From Bacteroidota bacterium (GTDB lineage Bacteria > Bacteroidota > Bacteroidia > Chitinophagales > BACL12): a DNA stretch of 33,317 bases. The DNA lies in the NCBI GenBank assembly GCA_029571985.1, contig JAKQVC010000034.1, forward strand, positions 1 through 33,317. Direction: 5' to 3'. The notes below the pieces were generated by a model. That model was given only the letters and a program-made list of their open reading frames with translations. It was not told the DNA's origin and searched no databases. How positions within the stretch are numbered: the stretch's first letter is position 1; every line of letters begins with the position of its first letter. The position numbers and the translations under genes were made by a program. Positions 1 to 9,000 of the stretch are shown here, piece after piece.

Positions 1-396
1 GAGTGGCACGTTCACTTGTTGGAAATTGTATGCTTGTTGTTGATAGTATCCGTCAATGCCACCAGTCAACTGCCCATTGCCAACCTGCAAATGAAAAGCG
101 TATTGCAGATGGATTTCATCAGTAGTGAGTTTGCCAAAAGCATCTCTGGCAATCCATACACCAGCGCTGTGTTGCTTAAATCGGTAAGCACCGGATAAGG
201 CTGAAAGGGTAGGTGCACCATCAATGCCAACCCACTGCACATTATATAAAAGTCCTGCGGAAATGCCTTCTGAAATGCCCTGAAGAGCAGGGTTGATGAG
301 GGCAGGCATGACATCTTGCTGAATAGGTAATCCGGTTTGTGCCTGTGTATAGGTCAAACCAATCAGACAATAAATACTGCAAATTAATTTTCTCAT
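1..396 (-). CDS. PorP/SprF-family type IX secretion outer membrane protein (3' end beyond left edge)
   Basis: The first 132 codons are visible and the reading frame is still open at base 1. The protein starts with a signal peptide (hydrophobic core CSIYCLIGLTY, likely cut after TQAQ). It then shows the N-terminal signature of PorP/SprF proteins: QQDVMPALINPAL at about residues 27-39, followed by GLLYNVQWVGIDGAPTLS and an alternating beta-strand pattern (GAYRF, SAGVWIARD, LQYAFHLQVG). PorP/SprF proteins are outer membrane barrels of roughly 300 residues. SprF is known to be needed for secretion of type B sorting-domain cargo such as SprB. The ATG overlaps the stop of the upstream sorting-domain gene (ATGA, 393-396), so the two are translationally coupled. 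That pairing fits a dedicated PorP with its own type B partner. The family call comes from motif recognition and the C-terminal half is unseen. Confidence 0.85.
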   Translation of the reverse strand, partial: MRKLICSIYCLIGLTYTQAQTGLPIQQDVMPALINPALQGISEGISAGLLYNVQWVGIDGAPTLSALSGAYRFKQHSAGVWIARDAFGKLTTDEIHLQYAFHLQVGNGQLTGGIDGYYQQQAYNFQQVNVPL

Positions 397-746
397 CTGA
401 CAATAGTTACCGTGCCGCTTACCTGCTGTTTTTCCTGTTGATCGGTATAATGTAAAACATATACATAAGTGCCTTGCTCTAATGGTTTATTATCAGTTGC
501 ATTGGTGCCATCCCAGTTTTGATCATAACCACTTGCTTTATAAACCTGAGCGCCCCATCGATTAAATACGGTTAATTCGTTATCCGGAAAATCAAAAAGG
601 CACATAATTTCCCATTTATCATTTATGCCATCGCCATTAGGTGTAAATACATCAGCAGGAGCAGGTCTGGCACAGGAAGTTTGTGCCTGCAATCCGGCCT
701 GAATGCTGCAACATATCGCTACCAGAACGAAATACTTTTGTATCAT
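393..746 (-). CDS. CTD-only secreted protein: type B T9SS sorting domain (gliding motility-associated C-terminal domain) without cargo
   Basis: This 117-residue protein has a signal peptide (residues 1 to about 21, ending GLQAQ) followed directly by a complete type B sorting domain. Visible signatures are FTPNGDGINDKWEI (about 34-47), LTVFNRWGAQVYKASGY, NWDGT, the LEQGTYVYVLHY strand, and the terminal GTVTIVR. In this family the domain normally sits at the end of adhesins hundreds to thousands of residues long and directs them through the T9SS. Here almost nothing lies between the signal peptide and the domain. It starts 1 nt after the stop of the upstream SUMF1-fold gene and overlaps the PorP/SprF start by 4 nt, so it is embedded in the operon. 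The intact frame and tight coupling argue against a decayed fragment. A role as adaptor, plug or minimal surface protein is inference. Confidence 0.85.
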   Translation of the reverse strand: MIQKYFVLVAICCSIQAGLQAQTSCARPAPADVFTPNGDGINDKWEIMCLFDFPDNELTVFNRWGAQVYKASGYDQNWDGTNATDNKPLEQGTYVYVLHYTDQQEKQQVSGTVTIVR

Positions 747-747
747 A

Positions 748-1530
748 TCAATTAGCTGTTTTTAATATCACTACTGGTCTGAATCCGATAAATGGTGAGC
801 CATGTGTAATGCCGTTATATGGGTCTGCACCATGAATGCGGAGTGCAGGTTCAAGACTTTCCCAACTACCGCCTTTATGTTTTCCGGGTTCAGATAACAT
901 TTCGGCTGCATTTCCGCTCATATTAAACATACCATATGGATTTGTATCGAAAGATAAAACCGGTGATAAGGTATAATCGCACACTGTTCCTTTTTTTGCA
1001 TTGCATTTATAATAGCCTTTGCGGTCAACATAACCACCTTTCCCCCAACCATAAACAGCTGAGGTATCGCCACCCTGAGCAGCTAATTTCCATTCGACAG
1101 AATCCGGCAGGCGCACTTCAACTGCATAACCTGCTTCAGTATATTTTTCCGTAAGCCATTTGCAATATAAAGCCGCACCGGCATGTGAAATATTTACAAC
1201 CGGATAATTATTGTATACTTCGTTTTGAAAATAAAAATTCGTGTACGCATTTGCTGAACCGTACAGCGAATCCCATCTGGCTGTATCAACTGCGGCCACT
1301 TGTAATTCTTCTGTGCGGTTATGAATTTTTAAATCGTACAGAAATTTTCGGTAATCCTCATTTGAGATTTCGTACGATAAAATATAAAAATCATGGTCTA
1401 ATCCTGTTTTGGATTGTTTAATTTCAACAAAGCCATGTTTTTTGAGAAACAGGTCGGTTTTATCAAAAGGGATTGCCGAAGTGCCCACCACGCAGACAAT
1501 ACCCATAAACAGGAAGAATAGAGTACGCAT
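748..1530 (-). CDS. SUMF1/FGE-sulfatase-fold secreted protein, predicted non-catalytic (copy A)
   Basis: This 260-residue protein has a signal peptide (core LFFLFMGIVCVVG, probable cleavage after TSA) and no lipobox cysteine. The rest is a divergent formylglycine-generating-enzyme (SUMF1) domain: EISNEDYRKFL (about 54-64), YPVVNISHAGAALYCKWL, VRLPDSVEWKLAAQGG, YGMFNMSGNAAEM, KGGSW, and the end SPFIGFRPV. True FGEs carry two copper-binding cysteines just after the GGSW segment (SWxCxxxxC type). Here that stretch reads GGSWESLEPALRIHG, with none. The usual GNVxEW is degraded to GNAAEM. GldJ and GldK of the T9SS/gliding machinery share this fold, so a structural role is plausible. It lies 42 nt after its paralogue and 1 nt before the sorting-domain gene. 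Calling it a GldJ/GldK analogue is inference. Confidence 0.8.
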   Translation of the reverse strand: MRTLFFLFMGIVCVVGTSAIPFDKTDLFLKKHGFVEIKQSKTGLDHDFYILSYEISNEDYRKFLYDLKIHNRTEELQVAAVDTARWDSLYGSANAYTNFYFQNEVYNNYPVVNISHAGAALYCKWLTEKYTEAGYAVEVRLPDSVEWKLAAQGGDTSAVYGWGKGGYVDRKGYYKCNAKKGTVCDYTLSPVLSFDTNPYGMFNMSGNAAEMLSEPGKHKGGSWESLEPALRIHGADPYNGITHGSPFIGFRPVVILKTAN

Positions 1531-1572
1531 ATAACCGAAATATACAGTTAAATATACAAATACCTGTATATT

Positions 1573-2388
1573 CTAGTGGGTTACAGCTGTGAATACCGGC
1601 CTGAATCCTATAAATGGTGTGGGGTCTGATGCCATTGGAAATTCCGGTTGGGCGTCTATTTTCAGAAATTCCGGCTCGCTCCACCAGTTGCCGCCGAGTG
1701 CTGTGCCGGTATCTGAAATCCATTCGCTTACATTACCTGCCATATTGAACAAGCCGTAGTCATTTGGTTTATAGGATTTTGAAATGGTAGTCAGATAGCC
1801 ACCATCATCGGCACTTTTTTCTGTTTTATAATTTGCGAGATACAATCCTTTGCTATCGCGTAAATGATCACCCGACCATGGATATATATTTCCGCTATGT
1901 CCACCGCGAGCTGCCATTACCCATTCTGATTTTAAAGGTAAGCGCACCTTTACCTGCAACCCTTTTGCCTGTAATTGTTCTTCAAGCCACGCACAATATA
2001 ATCGCGCACCTTCCTGACTGATATTTACCACCGGGTAATGATCAAACGCAGCATGATAAAAATACTGCTGTTCAATCGCTTCCATACTGCTGTTAGGTAA
2101 TCTCCATTTTTCTGAATGCACAGCTGCATCCTTTAGTTTTGAGCTGTCGCCACGAGCAGTCAGTGAATCCAGAAATACCCTGTATTGTTCGTTGGTAATT
2201 TCACCCGCCGACATATAAAATCCCTGAATGGTAACCGTTTTGCCATCCACAATCGTAGCGCCGGAAGGAATATAAACATACCCGGCTTTTTTGCAGATAC
2301 GATCAAACTTGCGGTCGGGCATTCCTGCTGAGGTGAACAAACCAATTGTAATGACGCAGAGAAGTAAGGTTTGTAAAGCTTTATACAT
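1573..2388 (-). CDS. SUMF1/FGE-sulfatase-fold secreted protein, predicted non-catalytic (copy B)
   Basis: This 271-residue paralogue of the next gene heads the four-gene operon. It has a signal peptide (core TLLLCVITIGLFTSA) and then a full SUMF1-type domain: GYVYIPSGATIVDGK, EITNEQYRVFLDSL, YPVVNISQEGARLYCAWL, VRLPLKSEWVMAARGG, YPWSG, YGLFNMAGNVSEW, LGGNW, and a terminal PTPFIGFRPVF. It is better preserved than copy A (GNVSEW intact) but also lacks the paired active-site cysteines after GGNW. No cysteine follows the signal-peptide core in a lipobox position, unlike the lipoproteins GldJ and GldK. The shared motif order suggests a tandem duplication. The upstream gap to pckA holds the pckA terminator (2440-2464), so this operon should have its own promoter, but I could not identify a convincing TAnnTTTG box there. 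Confidence 0.8.
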   Translation of the reverse strand: MYKALQTLLLCVITIGLFTSAGMPDRKFDRICKKAGYVYIPSGATIVDGKTVTIQGFYMSAGEITNEQYRVFLDSLTARGDSSKLKDAAVHSEKWRLPNSSMEAIEQQYFYHAAFDHYPVVNISQEGARLYCAWLEEQLQAKGLQVKVRLPLKSEWVMAARGGHSGNIYPWSGDHLRDSKGLYLANYKTEKSADDGGYLTTISKSYKPNDYGLFNMAGNVSEWISDTGTALGGNWWSEPEFLKIDAQPEFPMASDPTPFIGFRPVFTAVTH

Positions 2389-2439
2389 GATGGAGTGATT
2401 TAATGAGCATAACGTTTTTATGAGGGCACTTCATATAAA

Positions 2440-2464
2440 AAGGCTGCCTTTTTCGGGCAGCCTT
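2440..2464 (-). terminator. Rho-independent terminator of pckA
   Basis: A perfect 9-bp inverted repeat (AAGGCTGCC / GGCAGCCTT) encloses a 7-nt loop. On the minus strand it is followed by TTTTATAT. It lies 26 nt after the pckA stop codon and separates pckA from the SUMF1-PorP operon downstream. Confidence 0.8.
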
Positions 2465-2489
2465 CTGTAATATAGGTTTGTGCACCTGC

Positions 2490-4100
2490 TTAAACCGTGG
2501 CATTAGCCTTTGGGGCAGCTGCCAGAATTTCAGCATTGGCTTTATCGGCGTATTTCTCAAAATTCTTTACGAATTGTGCAGCGAGGTTATTCGCCTTCGT
2601 GTCGTAAGCCGCTTTATCAGCCCAGGTATTTCTTGGATTTAATACTTCTGCCGGTACGTTCGGACAAGTAGTTGGGAAATGCAATCCAAATACCTCATGC
2701 GTTTCATATGACACGGCGTCTAACTGTCCGGTTAAAGCAGCGGTAATCATGGCACGTGTATAGCTCAACTTCATGCGATTTCCGGTGCCGTAAGAACCAC
2801 CGGTCCAGCCTGTATTGATTAACCACACGTTGACATTGTGCTTGCGCATTTTTTCGCCGAGTAATTCAGCATATTTAGTTGGATGTAAAGGCAGGAATGG
2901 TGCGCCAAAGCATGTGCTGAACGTTAATTGTGGTTCAGTAACACCTGCTTCTGTTCCGGCCACTTTTGCGGTATAGCCGGATAAGAATTGATACATCGCC
3001 TGTCCCGGATTTAATTTGCTGATAGGAGGCAATACACCAAAGGCATCACAAGTAAGGAAGAAAATATTTTTTGGTAATCCGCCTTTACTTGGCGTCATAA
3101 TATTATCGATGTAATGAATCGGATAACTTACACGTGTATTTTCTGTTTTTGTGATATTCGTAAAATCTACTGTGCGTGTGCCCGGATAGAATTCGATATT
3201 TTCCAGAATGGAGCCAAATTTAATGGCATTGAATATCTGAGGTTCATTTTCTTTCGTGAGGTTAACGCATTTGGCATAACAACCTCCTTCAAAATTAAAT
3301 ACACCGTCTTCTGTCCAACCGTGTTCATCATCACCAATTAAACGGCGTTGCGGGTCGGCACTTAATGTTGTTTTACCTGTACCGGATAATCCGAAGAATA
3401 CAGCTACATCACCATCTTTACCCACATTCGCAGAACAGTGCATGCTCAGCACACCTTTTTCCTGCGGCAGCCAGTAATTTAATACAGTGAAAATGCCTTT
3501 TTTCATTTCACCGGTATAGCCTGTTCCACCAATTAAAATTATTTGTTTGGTGAAATCAATCATGGCGAAGTTTTTCTCGCGTGTTCCGTCTACGGCAGGA
3601 TCTGCCTGAAAACCCGGCGCATTGATAATGAGCCAGTCGGGTTGCATGGTTGTTATTTCTGCAGCATCGGGACGCATAAACATATTATCGCAGAATAAAT
3701 TTCCCCAAGGGTATTCATTTACGGTGCGAATATTGATGCGATAGGTTGGATCAGCACAAGCGAAATTATCTCTTACCCAAATGTCCTTATCCGCCAGATA
3801 GGTCATCACTTTTGCATACAACTTTTCGAAGGTTGCGGCGTCGGTCGGGATATTGAAGTTATTCCAATCCACTGTATCAACCGTTTTGGCATCTTTTACG
3901 GTGAATTTATCTTTCGGAGCGCGGCCTCTGAATTTACCGGTATCTACAACCAGGGCACCTGAGTCCGCTAAAACGCCTAATCCACGATTGAGGGTATGTT
4001 CAACGAGTTCGGCAGGGGAGAGGTTCCAGAAGGCATTTCCGGTGTGTTGCAGGCCAATCGCTGCGAGGGAAGCAGCGGGATTCTTTATTCCTGATTCCAT
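2490..4100 (-). CDS. pckA: ATP-dependent phosphoenolpyruvate carboxykinase
   Basis: This 536-residue cytosolic enzyme interconverts oxaloacetate plus ATP with phosphoenolpyruvate, CO2 and ADP, at the entry to gluconeogenesis. The length matches the ATP-type family (about 530-540). The kinase-1a (Walker A) loop GLSGTGKTT lies at about residues 237-245 with Lys243. It is followed by the metal-binding kinase-2 segment RLIGDDEHGW (about 253-262), which identifies the ATP rather than the GTP enzyme. The N-terminal RGRAPKDKF (RSPKDKF-type) and WLINTGWTGG near residue 430 are also family hallmarks. It is a single-gene unit with a TATCTTTG box upstream (4130-4137) and a terminator downstream (2440-2464). 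Nothing unusual was seen. Confidence 0.97.
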   Translation of the reverse strand: MESGIKNPAASLAAIGLQHTGNAFWNLSPAELVEHTLNRGLGVLADSGALVVDTGKFRGRAPKDKFTVKDAKTVDTVDWNNFNIPTDAATFEKLYAKVMTYLADKDIWVRDNFACADPTYRINIRTVNEYPWGNLFCDNMFMRPDAAEITTMQPDWLIINAPGFQADPAVDGTREKNFAMIDFTKQIILIGGTGYTGEMKKGIFTVLNYWLPQEKGVLSMHCSANVGKDGDVAVFFGLSGTGKTTLSADPQRRLIGDDEHGWTEDGVFNFEGGCYAKCVNLTKENEPQIFNAIKFGSILENIEFYPGTRTVDFTNITKTENTRVSYPIHYIDNIMTPSKGGLPKNIFFLTCDAFGVLPPISKLNPGQAMYQFLSGYTAKVAGTEAGVTEPQLTFSTCFGAPFLPLHPTKYAELLGEKMRKHNVNVWLINTGWTGGSYGTGNRMKLSYTRAMITAALTGQLDAVSYETHEVFGLHFPTTCPNVPAEVLNPRNTWADKAAYDTKANNLAAQFVKNFEKYADKANAEILAAAPKANATV

Positions 4101-4129
4101 ATATAAATAATCTTAGGATTGTTTCGCGG

Positions 4130-4137
4130 CAAAGATA
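4130..4137 (-). promoter_or_regulatory. -7 promoter element (TATCTTTG) of pckA
   Basis: This is an exact match to the Bacteroidetes -7 consensus TAnnTTTG on the minus strand, 29 nt before the pckA ATG. It predicts a leader of about 20-25 nt. No TTG at the expected -33 spacing was found; the nearest one leaves only a 14-bp spacer. Confidence 0.55.
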
Positions 4138-4205
4138 CGTCAGTGTACCTGCAAAAAAGGTAACTTTTGTCAATGGTATTTCCACATTTTGGCGGTGGCC
4201 GGGGG

Positions 4206-4235
4206 TTGCAACCATCAGGAGAATCCTTAGATTTG
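4206..4235 (+). promoter_or_regulatory. Promoter of the 4250 gene (TTG-N19-TAGATTTG)
   Basis: TTG at 4206-4208 and TAGATTTG at 4228-4235 are separated by 19 bp, the spacing expected for the Bacteroidetes housekeeping sigma factor. Transcription would start about 7 nt before the ATG at 4250. A second, weaker box (TAAATTTC, 4238-4245) lies 4 nt before the ATG. Confidence 0.6.
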
Positions 4236-4249
4236 AATAAATTTCCCGT

Positions 4250-4903
4250 ATGAAATCGCTGAAATTCCTTTGCCTGGCCTTTATTTGCTGGACCTCCGTG
4301 GATGCATATGGTCAGTTCTATGCTGCACCTTCGTTAAATCTTTATATCAACCAGAATATAATGGGCAGTAGCACAAGCGCGCTGGGTAATCTGGAGCCTG
4401 TTTATTTAGGATTGGGCGGTTCGGGGGGTTATGCCTTCGATTTCTGGGCAATTGAGCTTTCTGTAGCCGGTTATGCCCCCAGGACTTATGATACCATTAT
4501 TACCGAATTCGACGGTTTGTACGGCACTGTGGAATATCCGGCAACAGAGTCAAGCACCTTGTACGGCTTTGGGATAGATTTTAGATTTTATAGTCCCTGG
4601 TGGACTGACTACTCTGTGGACTTCTACTCTAGTGTGGGTATTCATAGAACATTTGAACATATTAAGCGCATCCTGCCGGAAGCCTATTCTATTTATGAAG
4701 ATGATGCTTTTAACATTCCTAACAATATTTTTCGAGCCGGACTCGGTGTCGATTTTTATCTCGAAGACCTGGATTTGATTTTCCTCGAAGTGGGTATTAG
4801 CAATGCATTAGCTATGTCGGATATAAGTAACCTGTCGACCTACAATGTGACTTACGGATTTGGCTGGACGGGTAAAGCAGGTATACGCCTGTTTCTGGAT
4901 TAA
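4250..4903 (+). CDS. Secreted small outer-membrane beta-barrel-like protein of unknown function
   Basis: This 217-residue protein starts with a signal peptide (MKSLKFLCLAFICWTSVDAYGQ, cut near AYG-Q). The remainder has the alternating polar/hydrophobic pattern and glycine/aromatic richness of a small outer membrane barrel: YLGLGGSGGYAFDFWAIELS, LYGFGIDFRFYSPWW, FRAGLGVDFYLEDLDLIFLEV, and a last strand TGKAGIRLFLD. The size fits an 8-stranded barrel. I recognise no specific family motif and no substrate. It stands alone, between the divergent pckA and the convergent dprA. The start is supported by the promoter at 4206-4235 and by the signal peptide. Other secreted beta-rich folds remain possible. 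Confidence 0.65.
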   Translation: MKSLKFLCLAFICWTSVDAYGQFYAAPSLNLYINQNIMGSSTSALGNLEPVYLGLGGSGGYAFDFWAIELSVAGYAPRTYDTIITEFDGLYGTVEYPATESSTLYGFGIDFRFYSPWWTDYSVDFYSSVGIHRTFEHIKRILPEAYSIYEDDAFNIPNNIFRAGLGVDFYLEDLDLIFLEVGISNALAMSDISNLSTYNVTYGFGWTGKAGIRLFLD

Positions 4904-4946
4904 TACCTTGCACATCAGCCGCTGCTTAAAGCCGGTTTCGACGGTA

Positions 4947-6035
4947 TTATCTGTTTAAGGCATACATTTTTCCCGGCAGCGAAATCAAAGCACCTTTAAA
5001 TTCCATATTGAGCAATACTCCGGCCAGTGTTCCGGGCGACAGGGCTGATTTTGATTGAAGTTCATCCACATACACCTGTTTTTCCTGCATTAGAATGTCA
5101 AATATTTTTTGCTCATCCGGATCCAGCTCCGGAAACAATGTGGTTTGAATTCCTTTGTCGTTTTTCTCCAGATTCCAACCCATGACGGTTCTGATATCAT
5201 CCGCATTTTCTACCAGGGTAGCCTTGTGTTGTTTAATCAGTTTATGGCATCCGGCTGAATACATTTGATGAACGGAACCCGGAAATGCCATCACATCCCG
5301 ATGATAATCATCCGCTAATAAAGCTGTAATTACAGCACCTCCGTCAGCACCTGTTTCAACTACAACGAGGCCATCTAACATGCCTGCAACAATTCTGTTC
5401 CGGCGGGGAAAATTCTGGCGGTCAGGATTGGTGCCGCTTATAAATTCTGTTAATAAACCACCCTGTTCACGCATTTTTGCAGCAGTTTCCCTATGTGCCC
5501 AGGGGTAAATGCGGTCGAGACCGTGGGCTAATACACCGATAGTTGGAACCTGATGTTTGATACAGGCGCGGTGTGCAGCGATATCGATTCCATAGGCCAA
5601 TCCGCTTATCACCAGTATATCATCCCCCGCTAAATCCTGCACAATCTCTTCACAGATACGTCGCCCGTAAGGTGTTGCCCGACGAGTGCCCACCACACCT
5701 ATAATACGAGCTGCATTTACATCAGCCGTGCCCTGATAAAACAATACCGTTGGAGCATCCGGACATTGATGCAGGCGTTTTGGGTAGTCGGGTTCGGTAT
5801 AGGTAAAACAACGGATATGATGTTGCTCAATGAATTGCATTTCTTTATCCACCTGGTCGAATATCTGATGACTGGCAATGGCGGTTGCAGCAACATCACC
5901 AATACCCGGAATTTCCAGGAGTTTTTTGCGACGGGTTTTGAAAACGGCTTCGGCACTTCCGCAATAACTTACCAGATTACGCGCCAAAACAGGGCCTATG
6001 CCCGGAATGAGGGTTAAAGCAATATGATAATACAT
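4947..6035 (-). CDS. dprA: DNA-processing protein DprA
   Basis: This 362-residue protein binds incoming single-stranded DNA and loads RecA during natural transformation. It has an N-terminal helix-hairpin-helix region with two hairpin motifs (IPGIGPVLARN about 10-20, IPGIGDVAATAI about 42-53). The central Rossmann-like DprA fold shows VGTRR (115-119), SGLAYGIDIAAH (144-155), GGLLTE (192-197), the RNRIVAG motif (212-218) and FPGS (251-254). A C-terminal winged-helix segment (about 305-360) ends ISLPGKMYAL. Length and domain order are standard. It is convergent with the barrel gene before it and divergent from the M1 peptidase gene. Its candidate TACGTTTA box (6046-6053) overlaps the M1 -7 box. 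Confidence 0.95.
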   Translation of the reverse strand: MYYHIALTLIPGIGPVLARNLVSYCGSAEAVFKTRRKKLLEIPGIGDVAATAIASHQIFDQVDKEMQFIEQHHIRCFTYTEPDYPKRLHQCPDAPTVLFYQGTADVNAARIIGVVGTRRATPYGRRICEEIVQDLAGDDILVISGLAYGIDIAAHRACIKHQVPTIGVLAHGLDRIYPWAHRETAAKMREQGGLLTEFISGTNPDRQNFPRRNRIVAGMLDGLVVVETGADGGAVITALLADDYHRDVMAFPGSVHQMYSAGCHKLIKQHKATLVENADDIRTVMGWNLEKNDKGIQTTLFPELDPDEQKIFDILMQEKQVYVDELQSKSALSPGTLAGVLLNMEFKGALISLPGKMYALNR

Positions 6036-6051
6036 TTTTAAGGGTTAAACG

Positions 6052-6059
6052 TATATTTG
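6052..6059 (+). promoter_or_regulatory. -7 promoter element (TATATTTG) of the M1 peptidase gene
   Basis: This is an exact TAnnTTTG match 31 nt before the ATG at 6091. The leader ends in three tandem AAATC units (6076-6090) directly before the start codon. On the opposite strand TACGTTTA (6046-6053) partly overlaps this box and could serve dprA, so the divergent promoters may compete. Confidence 0.55.
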
Positions 6060-6090
6060 TGAACGTAATACTCACAAATCAAATCAAATC

Positions 6091-9000
6091 ATGCGCTATC
6101 TGCAAACCTTTTGTGTTGTAATTTTATGCACCACTTTTTCATTAACCGCTTACAGTCAACAAATACTAGGCGATAATTATCAAAGACCTTCCTATTCGTA
6201 TCGCAGTGAAAATAATCCACACTACTGGAAAAACAGAAAACCCTATGACGGATACTGGCAGCAGGACGTGGAATATTCGATTAAAGCCAGAATAGATGAG
6301 AAGACAGATGTTATTTCGGGAGATGTGACTTTAACCTATTATAATAATTCTCCTGATGCTTTGCCGTTTGTATATTTTCATTTGTATCAGGAAGCGTTTC
6401 AGCCGGATTCATATGTATCGGATTTAAATGAAGCGAATGATGAAAAACCAACTTTTGGTCCATACGAAGCAGCAGGTAAAGGTTGCGATGTGAGCACCAT
6501 TACAGTTACGGCACGCAATGGCAGAAATGTTACCGAAACAACCATACTGGAGCAGGATTTCACTGTATTAAAAGTGACCTTGCAGCAGCCCATTCAGCCA
6601 GGCAGTAATATTACTTTTCGCATACCGTTTGATACCTATTTTGATACAGGTTCATTACGCAGAAGAATGAAGAAATTTAAGTCGGGTGAATTTATGCACT
6701 ACGATGGCGTGCATTGGTATCCGCGCATTTGTGTATACGACAGAAAAATGGGTTGGGATACTGACCAGCATTTAGGTAAAGAATTTTACGGTGATTACGG
6801 TAGCTATGCGGTTGAATTAGATTTTGCCAGCAATTATATTGTTGAAGGTTCCGGATGGCTGGAAAATGAAGCAGAGGTGATGCCGGCATCTTTGCGGGAA
6901 AAACTCGACATTAAAAACTTTAAAGGTAAACCTTGGGAATCACCTGCTTCAGTTATTATTCCCTATACAGAAGGCGACAGAAAAATATGGAAATATTATG
7001 CGATGAACGTGCATGATTTTGCATTTACTGCCGACCCAAATTATCGAATTGGAGAAGCCTCAGTTGTGGTGAACGGACAACAGATTCGTTGTATCGCTTT
7101 GGCGCAGGAAAGTCATGCCGGTTTCTGGCAAAATGCGGCAGAATACGCTGCAACAACTATAAAAACGTTCAGTGATGATTTCACACCTTATATCTGGCCG
7201 AAAATTATAGTGGCTGATGCCCGCGATGGGATGGAATATCCGATGCTGACGCTCGACGGTGGTTATGATCCGTCTTACCGAGATTTATTTGTGCATGAAA
7301 TCGGACACATGTGGTATTTCGGTATGGTGGGCAATAACGAAACCTATCGGGCATTTATGGATGAAGGATTTACGCAATTTATCACCTCCTGGGGTATGCG
7401 TAAAATTGATGGAGATTATTATATCAAATTCCCCGAACCCAACAAATATCGCGCAAGGTTCAAAAATCCGGACCCTGTTATGATGGGTGAGGTATTATAT
7501 GCTTATATAGAAGATGCTTCGCGTAAAAAAGATGCACCTTTAAATACACACTCTGATGCATTTAATTCTGCACTCGGTCATGGAGGAGGTTACCGCCACG
7601 TTTACTTCAAAACAGCAACCATGTTGTGGAACCTGCAATATGTTTTGGGTGATGAATTATTCCTGCAAGCGATGCAGCATTATACCGAAAAATGGAAATT
7701 ATGTCATCCGTATCCGGAAGATTTTCGTAACAGTATAATTGAATACACACATGTTGACCTGAATTGGTTTTTCGACCAATGGCTTGAAACAACAAAAAAT
7801 ATTGATTACGGCATTTGTAAAGTGGATAAAGAAGCTTCTGTTAATATTGATGGTCAACAATTGCAGTCTTATGCTGTCACCTTCCACAGAAAAGGCAGTA
7901 TGCAAATGCCTATCGACTTTATTGCCATTCTTGAAAATGGTGATACCATGCGTTACCATATTCCGAATACATGGTTTAATAAATATGCAAATACACCCGT
8001 AACCCAGGGTAGATTAGATAGAACGTATTTCCAAAATACCATCGTATTGCCAAAATGGTATGGTTGGGATAAATTGGAAGATACTTATGTGGCGCATATT
8101 CAGACAACTCAAAAAATTAAAAACATTATCATTGACCCAAGCGACCGTCTCGCTGATATTAATAAACTGGATAATAGTTGGAAATGTCCTGTGGAATGGG
8201 TTTTTGATAGTCATGTCTGGAACTATCCGAGCTGGGATGCCTATACCATGCGTTGGCGTCCGGATATTTGGGGTAATGCCTATGATGGATTAAAAGTAGG
8301 ATTGCACCTGAATGGTGATTATTTTAATTACAAACATAAAATTGAATTTACAGCCTGGTATAATACGGGATTGTTACAAGGCTTATTATACGACAATACT
8401 TTTGTTGCAGATAATGTAGATGTGCAGGATGATTTTGATTTAGTCAACTTTGATTTTAATTATAAAACCAGCACAGATAAATTTTTACCACTCTCTGATT
8501 ATTTTCTGAATACTGGATATCTGGATGGTGTATTCAGCTTCGAAACGGGCTTTGAAAAGAAATTAGGAGATGGTAATCGTGATTTACTGCGTGTCTACGT
8601 AAAAGACTTGTATTTTAATAACACCGAATATTTGATGTATGGCGATTATGTGCAGGAAGCAAAAAACAATTCAGTAAATATTGATTACACCCGCAATTAC
8701 AAATACTTCACAGGTTCAGGACAAATAGGAGTTCGCTTCAGAAGTAATGACCTGTTAAGTGATTATAATTTCACTCGACTGCAACTCGAAGCAATAAACA
8801 AAACCAAATTGTGGAAGCTCGATTTGCGCACACGCTATTTTGCCCAATGGGGTGGTGGCAACAATATGCCATTTGAATCAGCGCTCTTACTTGCAGGCGG
8901 CAATACTGAAGAAATGCTGGCGAATAAGTACACGCGTTCTCGTGGATTCTTCCCGGACACATGGACCGGTTATGGAGATCAAACCAATCATTTTCACATG

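Noticed and set aside
66-314. 82-codon minus-strand open frame at the left edge
   Set aside because: It is a shadow of the PorP/SprF gene, whose frame from 396 contains the signal peptide and family motifs.
1463-1723. 86-codon minus-strand open frame across the SUMF1 gene junction
   Set aside because: Out of frame with both SUMF1 genes, and its translation has no recognisable domain.
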